Part shown: piece after piece, positions 5,850 to 9,329 of the stretch
Numbering within the stretch: position 1 is the first letter of the stretch
Layout: each line of letters starts with the position of its first letter
Source: SAR324 cluster bacterium
GTDB lineage: Bacteria; SAR324; NAC60-12
Assembly: GCA_028822475.1 (NCBI GenBank)
Contig: JAPKDT010000073.1
Span: 1 to 9,329, forward strand
Direction of reading: 5' to 3'
Length of the DNA: 9,329 nt
The notes under the pieces: generated by a model
What the model was told of the DNA's origin: nothing
Seen by the model: the letters and a program-made list of their open reading frames with translations, nothing else
The model's database searches: none
Made by a program: the position numbers and the translations under genes

Positions 5850-6194
5850 ATGAGCAAGCATATTAATTGGGGTTATTTCAGGAATGGTTGAACTTCCTGC
5901 AAACGAGCGCAAGAGGTTCTTGACGCAAAAAATATCACAGTAGAAACACGTACTTTTGCCAACAAAGAAAAGATAAACAGCGAGGCTGCCTGGGAAATGC
6001 TGAAGTCCGCAAGTCTCATCAGAACCGGTAAAGGTAAAAAACGGCAAGAGTGGAATCCTGCTGCTGATGACAAAGCAGAAATTCTTAAAGATGTGATTGG
6101 ACCAAGCGGGAACCTACGGGCTCCAAGCTGGAAAATTGGAAATGAGTTCGTGGTGGGTTTTAATCCCGAACTATATGCAGAGGTATTTGGATAA
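5850..6194 (+). CDS. Predicted selenoprotein: ArsC/Spx-like thioredoxin-fold protein with UTSC redox motif (TGA = selenocysteine)
   Basis: The frame opens with ATG at 5850 behind GAGG (5840-5843, six-base spacer), meets TGA at 5889-5891, and continues without another stop to TAA at 6192-6194. Read through, it is 114 residues with Sec14 and Cys17. The first strand and motif, INWGYFRNG-U-TSCKRAQEVL (5-24), align with the N-terminus of ArsC, Spx and YffB proteins, where CxxC[KR]KA holds the catalytic cysteine at exactly the UGA position. KNITVETRTFANKEKI (28-42) fits the next strand and loop. LRAPSWKIGNEFVVGFNPELY (89-109) fits the C-terminal R-x-P-strand-VGFN segment of that family. A SECIS-like hairpin follows the TGA. 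The probable role is a thiol/selenol oxidoreductase; the substrate is unknown and arsenate reduction is not implied. Internal ATG at 5997 would remove the fold's first strand and redox motif, so it is not the start. A nonsense mutation is the alternative but explains neither the SECIS-like hairpin nor the intact downstream frame. Confidence 0.88.
5907..5926 (+). promoter_or_regulatory. Bacterial SECIS-like hairpin downstream of the UGA codon
   Basis: GCG (5907-5909) pairs with CGC (5924-5926), and CAAGA (5910-5914) pairs with TCTTG (5918-5922). A5923 is bulged, and the apical loop is GGU (5915-5917). The loop begins 23 bases after the UGA (5889-5891). Bacterial SECIS elements are small coding-region hairpins just after UGA, with a G (often GGU-type) at the apical loop that is contacted by SelB, as in E. 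coli fdhF. This one matches in position, stem length and loop. I folded it by eye and did not compute an energy. Confidence 0.78.
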
Positions 6195-7223
6195 ATGGTC
6201 CGCATTGGAATTATAGGAGCGGCTGGTTTATCCGGACGAGAACTTCTCTACTGGTTGAGAAATCACCCTGAAGCAAAAGTTGAACTGTTAACTTCCAGCA
6301 AATATCAGCGACAGAAAGTCTGCGATGTATTTCCGGAGTTGACAGGCTATTCTCAGGTTTTTGAACCGAACGATGTTGACGTTTCTGCTTGCGATCTTGT
6401 TTTTCTCGCAATCCCGAATCAGGCTAGCCTGGAGCTTGTACCAAAATTGTTGGAACAGGGCGTACGCGTGATTGATCTTTCCGGAGCATACCGTTTACGT
6501 GATACTAATGTGTTCTCCCAATTTTATCAGCTCACGCACACTGCGCCTGAGTTGCTGGATGAAACCGCTTTTGGACTGCCTGAATTTTTCAAGGAAAAAA
6601 TTTCTACCGCAAGACTTGTTGCAAATCCCGGATGTTATGCTACTGGTGCTTTGCTGGGACTATTACCGTTAGGCAAATTACTTGGCTCTCTAGACCGCGC
6701 ACCAATCATTGACGCAAAATCAGGAGTGAGCGGCGCCGGTGGAAGGGTTGAAGGCGACATGACGAATTATGTCAGTGTTAACGAAAATTTTAAAGCATAC
6801 AAAGTTTTTGCTCATCAGCATCAACCGGAAATTCAGCAGTATCTGACAGACCTTAGCCCATACAAAGCAGAAGAAAGCGGCGATGTAATTTTCACTCCGC
6901 ATTTGCTTCCCGTCAACCGTGGGATCTTGTCCACTATCTACCTGCATTTTCCCGAAGCAATTCCTGTTGCTGATATTCGGAGTAGGTTTTTGGAATTTGC
7001 AGATGAGCAAAAATTCGTGCATTTTATGGATGAAGGGAGCTTACCGGATTTAAAGGTGACACTGAACTCTAATCGTGTCATGATCGGCACAGAGTCGGAT
7101 GATTCAGGACAAAATTGGGTTGTTGTTAGCAGTCTTGATAATCTGGTCAAAGGAGCTTCCGGACAGGCAATTCAAAATATGAATCTGATGTTCGGACTGG
7201 ACGAAGGCATGGGTTTACTCTGA
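6195..7223 (+). CDS. argC: N-acetyl-gamma-glutamyl-phosphate reductase
   Basis: The third enzyme of arginine synthesis: it reduces N-acetyl-glutamyl-phosphate with NADPH to the semialdehyde, in the cytoplasm. It is 342 residues, a normal length for ArgC. The dinucleotide fold shows GIIGAAGLSGREL (5-17). The catalytic cysteine C147 lies in ANPGCYATG (143-151), DAKSGVSGAGG (173-183) follows, and the catalytic-region histidine is H209 in AHQHQPEI (206-213). TPHLLPVNRGILSTIY (234-249) and the closing LVKGASGQAIQNMN (317-330) are ArgC signatures. The ATG directly abuts the TAA of the selenoprotein gene. Its ribosome site (AGAGG, 6179-6183) lies inside that gene's last codons, so translational coupling is likely. 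No other arg gene is in the window. The 3' end overlaps the convergent minus-strand gene by nine bases. Confidence 0.96.
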   Translation: MVRIGIIGAAGLSGRELLYWLRNHPEAKVELLTSSKYQRQKVCDVFPELTGYSQVFEPNDVDVSACDLVFLAIPNQASLELVPKLLEQGVRVIDLSGAYRLRDTNVFSQFYQLTHTAPELLDETAFGLPEFFKEKISTARLVANPGCYATGALLGLLPLGKLLGSLDRAPIIDAKSGVSGAGGRVEGDMTNYVSVNENFKAYKVFAHQHQPEIQQYLTDLSPYKAEESGDVIFTPHLLPVNRGILSTIYLHFPEAIPVADIRSRFLEFADEQKFVHFMDEGSLPDLKVTLNSNRVMIGTESDDSGQNWVVVSSLDNLVKGASGQAIQNMNLMFGLDEGMGLL

Positions 7224-8120
7224 TCCGTCTTCATCAAGTTCATCTTCTCCGATTCGACGGTCATGTCCGAGCAAATTTTCGAAATAACACATTTCCTTTA
7301 AACGTGAGTGAATACGTTCACCGACACGACCACGTATAGTGTCGGCAATAAAGTGTTCACTTTCTGTTTTTTCACGATTACGAATTTTTTCCTTGAGCGT
7401 GTTTTTTTCACTTTCAGTAAAATTTGTGCTAACCATGATAATCTGGTTACGGTTGTATCGTTCAGAGATCAGCATGTCAAGAATACTGAGTTCCCAGTCA
7501 CTGTTCCGCCCCTTGCCCATATCATCTATGATGAGGATATCAGTCTGTAAATGCGGTTCAATGATTTCCATGTCTGATTTTCCGTCTGAGTAACCTTGCC
7601 TTAATTCAGACAGCAATTCTGCAAAACTTTGAAAAATGCAGGAGATTCCATGACTGATCGTACATTGATAGGCAAAACCGGTCAGCAAGTGTGTTTTACC
7701 CGTACCAGGAGGGCCCATGAGGACCATCCCTTTTAAGTCCTCAGAGTCAGTTTGCAAAAGATTGCGATTGCTTAAACGCTGCGGCAGAAGCCTGAAAATG
7801 CTACCCAGTAAATCAAACACCATTTCGTTTTCTGCATCCCGATTCTGCGGACTGAGGCGGCTGTTCAAATAACGTCGGGGAATACGTGCATTATTATAAA
7901 GCTGAACTTTCTGCTTGTACTGTTCACAGTCCGGGCAGACAATCGCGACATCACGCTGGAAACTGTCCTGCTCTACGATGAAACCTGTGTTTTTGCAGGT
8001 TTTACATGGACTTGAAATGCAGTCACAAAGCCCCGCGTGAGCGTAGCGTTCACGTGGACGAACGCTGATAAAAACTCTAGTGTTGTTGCAGCGCAAGCAG
8101 TCTGGAGCAGTTTTGGACAT
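7215..8120 (-). CDS. DnaC/DnaI-like AAA+ ATPase with eight-cysteine N-terminal domain
   Basis: A 301-residue ATPase of the DnaC/DnaI/IstB-like AAA+ group, whose members load replicative helicase onto DNA or assist transposases. Walker A is LMGPPGTGKTHL (134-145), Walker B is ILIIDDMG (195-202), sensor I is MVSTNFT (229-235), and an arginine-finger candidate lies in RGRVGERIHSRL (263-274). The N-terminal 65 residues carry cysteines at 8/11, 32/34, 39/42 and 62/65. The pairs CLRC, CKTC and CPDC resemble treble-clef or DnaJ-type zinc knuckles, so one or two zinc ions may bind. B. subtilis DnaI also has an N-terminal zinc-binding domain that contacts DnaB, which favours a helicase-loader or primosome role over IstB. 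No transposase or insertion-sequence end is nearby. The ATG (8118-8120) lacks a visible Shine-Dalgarno. The highly acidic tail (GEDELDEDGSE) is unusual. Confidence 0.85.
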   Translation of the reverse strand: MSKTAPDCLRCNNTRVFISVRPRERYAHAGLCDCISSPCKTCKNTGFIVEQDSFQRDVAIVCPDCEQYKQKVQLYNNARIPRRYLNSRLSPQNRDAENEMVFDLLGSIFRLLPQRLSNRNLLQTDSEDLKGMVLMGPPGTGKTHLLTGFAYQCTISHGISCIFQSFAELLSELRQGYSDGKSDMEIIEPHLQTDILIIDDMGKGRNSDWELSILDMLISERYNRNQIIMVSTNFTESEKNTLKEKIRNREKTESEHFIADTIRGRVGERIHSRLKEMCYFENLLGHDRRIGEDELDEDGSE

Positions 8121-8324
8121 TGAATAATATTTTTAATTAGTAGTTAAGAAAATAAAAACGATGCTTCTATGTTGGAGCAAGCGTCCTGAAGTGTCCAGAG
8201 AATTTCTGCTTTAAAGCTCCTGTATTTATGTCAAATTTAACTAAATAGATTATTCTGGAGAGCGTTTAAAACGCGCTTCTTATTCAAATCCTTAAATCAT
8301 AAAACAGATATTTTAAACCGAAAT
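8121..8324. other. Divergent intergenic region between the AAA+ ATPase gene and hemE
   Basis: These 204 bases should hold promoters firing in both directions. A minus-strand hairpin with a T-rich tail lies at 8148-8185. GCGTTT-A-AAACGC, a near-perfect 13-base palindrome, lies at 8262-8274, about 50 bases before hemE, and could be a regulator site. No tRNA or small ORF is evident. I could not pick out convincing -35/-10 pairs. Confidence 0.45.
8148..8185 (-). terminator. Terminator-like hairpin on the minus strand before the AAA+ ATPase gene
   Basis: Read on the minus strand, GACGCTT (8185-8179) pairs with AAGCATC (8166-8160) around a 12-base loop, with one G-T(U) pair, and is followed by GTTTTTATTTTC. 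That is the layout of a Rho-independent terminator, about 40 bases ahead of the minus-strand ATG at 8120. It could stop antisense transcription coming from hemE, or act as an attenuator in the ATPase gene's leader. The stem is short, so this is tentative. Confidence 0.35.
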
Positions 8325-9329
8325 ATGGCTGTAATCAAAAATGACAGATTGCTGAGAGTCTTAAATCACCTACCGGTTGATCGTGTACCGGTTTGGATGA
8401 TGCGACAGGCCGGCAGAACTGATCCTGAATATAATCAACTCAAGAAGAATGACGGACGTGCACTGGAAAAACTCTTTGCTGATCCTGAAATTGCGATCAA
8501 AATATCATTGCTGCCAAAACGACTTGGCGTGGACGCGATCATCATGTTTCAGGATATTCTAACTCCGCTCACTCCTGCGGGAGCAGGATTTTACTTTGCA
8601 CCTGGACCAATTCTGGAAAGCCCTATACGTACTATGGCCCAGGTAAAAGCACTGCGAGCGTTTGATCCCGAAGTAGATTTGCAAAGTGTCTCTCAAATCC
8701 TCAAAGGACTGAATACTGAACTAAAAGGAGAATTACCGGTGCTTGGCTTTGCCGGCTCTCCCATGTCACTAGCGTTTTTTATGATTGCCGGCCGTAGTCC
8801 AAATCAGAAGCTTGAAGAAGTTTTGGCCTTTATTGATCAACAAGCAGAAATCACTCAAGCATTACTTGAGTGGTTAACAGCAATGACGATTGATTATCTC
8901 AATTTCCAAATTGCATCCGGAGCGCAGGCGATTCAATTATTTGAATCATTTGCGGATGTTATTCCATTAGAGATTTATAAAAAATTTGTGCAACCGACTC
9001 ATGAGAAAATTTTCAGTTCGTTAGTAAAATCCTCACCATCCATTTTGTTCACTAAAGAGTCACCACACTTAGATTTGATGCTGCAAAGCGGAGCTTCAGT
9101 ATTGAGTGTAGGAAGTTGTATCGAACTGGAGCATGCTCAAAAACAGGCACCGGAAATGATTTTCCAGGGTAACGTTGATAATAAAATTTTAGCTGACGGA
9201 ACTAAGGCGGAAATTACTCAAGCTGTCCAGAATTGTTTTGAACAAAGTGGACGCAAAAACCACATTCTCAACCTCAATCATGGATTGCTGGAACGCACAC
9301 CTTTTGAGAACGTTCAGCATTTTGTGGAT
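8325..9329 (+). CDS. hemE: Uroporphyrinogen decarboxylase, cut by the window end
   Basis: A cytoplasmic heme-pathway enzyme that removes four acetate carboxyls from uroporphyrinogen III to give coproporphyrinogen III. The frame is open from ATG 8325 through the right edge (335 codons), so only about the last ten residues should be missing. Signatures are VPVWMMRQAGR (21-31; R27 and R31 bind the substrate in the family), FQDILTPL (75-82; the key aspartate is D77), GFAGSPMSLAFFMIAG (141-156), IQLFESFAD (203-211; S208) and ILNLNHG (314-320; H319). Departures from consensus are Phe152 where the active-site tyrosine is usual (TYMVEG in most), Thr after RQAGR instead of Tyr, and NLNHG instead of NLGHG. 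It is probably still HemE, since all charged active-site residues are kept, but it is a divergent one. No ribosome site is visible before the ATG. Confidence 0.93.
   Translation, partial: MAVIKNDRLLRVLNHLPVDRVPVWMMRQAGRTDPEYNQLKKNDGRALEKLFADPEIAIKISLLPKRLGVDAIIMFQDILTPLTPAGAGFYFAPGPILESPIRTMAQVKALRAFDPEVDLQSVSQILKGLNTELKGELPVLGFAGSPMSLAFFMIAGRSPNQKLEEVLAFIDQQAEITQALLEWLTAMTIDYLNFQIASGAQAIQLFESFADVIPLEIYKKFVQPTHEKIFSSLVKSSPSILFTKESPHLDLMLQSGASVLSVGSCIELEHAQKQAPEMIFQGNVDNKILADGTKAEITQAVQNCFEQSGRKNHILNLNHGLLERTPFENVQHFVD

Noticed and set aside
5997..6194. A separate 65-residue gene starting at ATG 5997
   Set aside because: It is the C-terminal part of the 5850-6194 frame. It has no ribosome site of its own and would lack the first strand, helix and redox motif of the fold.
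5850..6194. A pseudogene killed by a nonsense mutation at TGA 5889
   Set aside because: The rest of the frame is intact, the TGA replaces exactly the catalytic Cys, the partner Cys is kept, and a SECIS-like hairpin follows at the right distance.
5873..6205. A 110-residue minus-strand open frame over the selenoprotein gene
   Set aside because: It is antisense to the selenoprotein, shows no recognisable motif, and reads as low-complexity Ser/Leu/Phe-rich shadow sequence.
7215..8120. IstB of an insertion sequence
   Set aside because: There is no istA transposase, terminal inverted repeat or target duplication nearby, and the cysteine-rich N-terminus fits DnaI/DnaC-like loaders better.

Overview
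The window is gene-dense and AT-rich. It looks like bacterial chromosome from a Gram-negative organism that builds Fe-S clusters with the ISC system and inserts selenocysteine at UGA. ISC genes in the order regulator-iscS-iscU-hscB-hscA point to Proteobacteria or a neighbouring lineage. The selenoprotein, the four-cysteine N-terminus of HscB and the DnaI/DnaC-like ATPase would suit a deltaproteobacterial or SAR324-like marine bacterium, but that placement is a low-confidence inference.

Positions 1-4707 hold an ISC operon on the + strand. An Rrf2/IscR-type regulator (105-560) overlaps iscS (538-1752), followed by the scaffold iscU (1790-2176), the co-chaperone hscB (2207-2824) and the Hsp70 hscA (2866-4707). 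A candidate promoter with a TTAG-N3-CTAA palindrome precedes the regulator. IscS makes sulfur, IscU builds the cluster, HscB and HscA release it, and the regulator probably senses cluster status. Where iscA and fdx often sit after hscA there is instead a class I SAM-dependent methyltransferase (4768-5547).

Positions 5548-5849 are non-coding and hold a long imperfect hairpin, a 10-base direct repeat and what looks like a decayed intergenic inverted repeat.

The most notable locus is 5850-6194. Read with TGA as a stop, it gives a 13-residue peptide and then a leaderless open frame. Read with TGA 5889-5891 as selenocysteine, it gives an intact 114-residue ArsC/Spx-like thioredoxin-fold protein with a U-T-S-C redox motif in place of C-x-x-C. 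A GAGG ribosome site lies 6 bases before its ATG. A hairpin with a GGU apical loop lies 23 bases after the TGA, at the position and with the loop expected of a bacterial SECIS element. Its stop codon abuts the start of argC (6195-7223, arginine synthesis), so the two genes are probably co-translated.

argC converges on, and overlaps by 9 bases, a minus-strand DnaC/DnaI-like AAA+ ATPase with an eight-cysteine N-terminus (7215-8120). A 204-base divergent intergenic region separates that gene from hemE (8325 to the window end), uroporphyrinogen decarboxylase, which is cut by the right edge. The window therefore combines Fe-S assembly, selenoprotein redox chemistry, arginine synthesis, replication or primosome-type ATPase function and heme synthesis.
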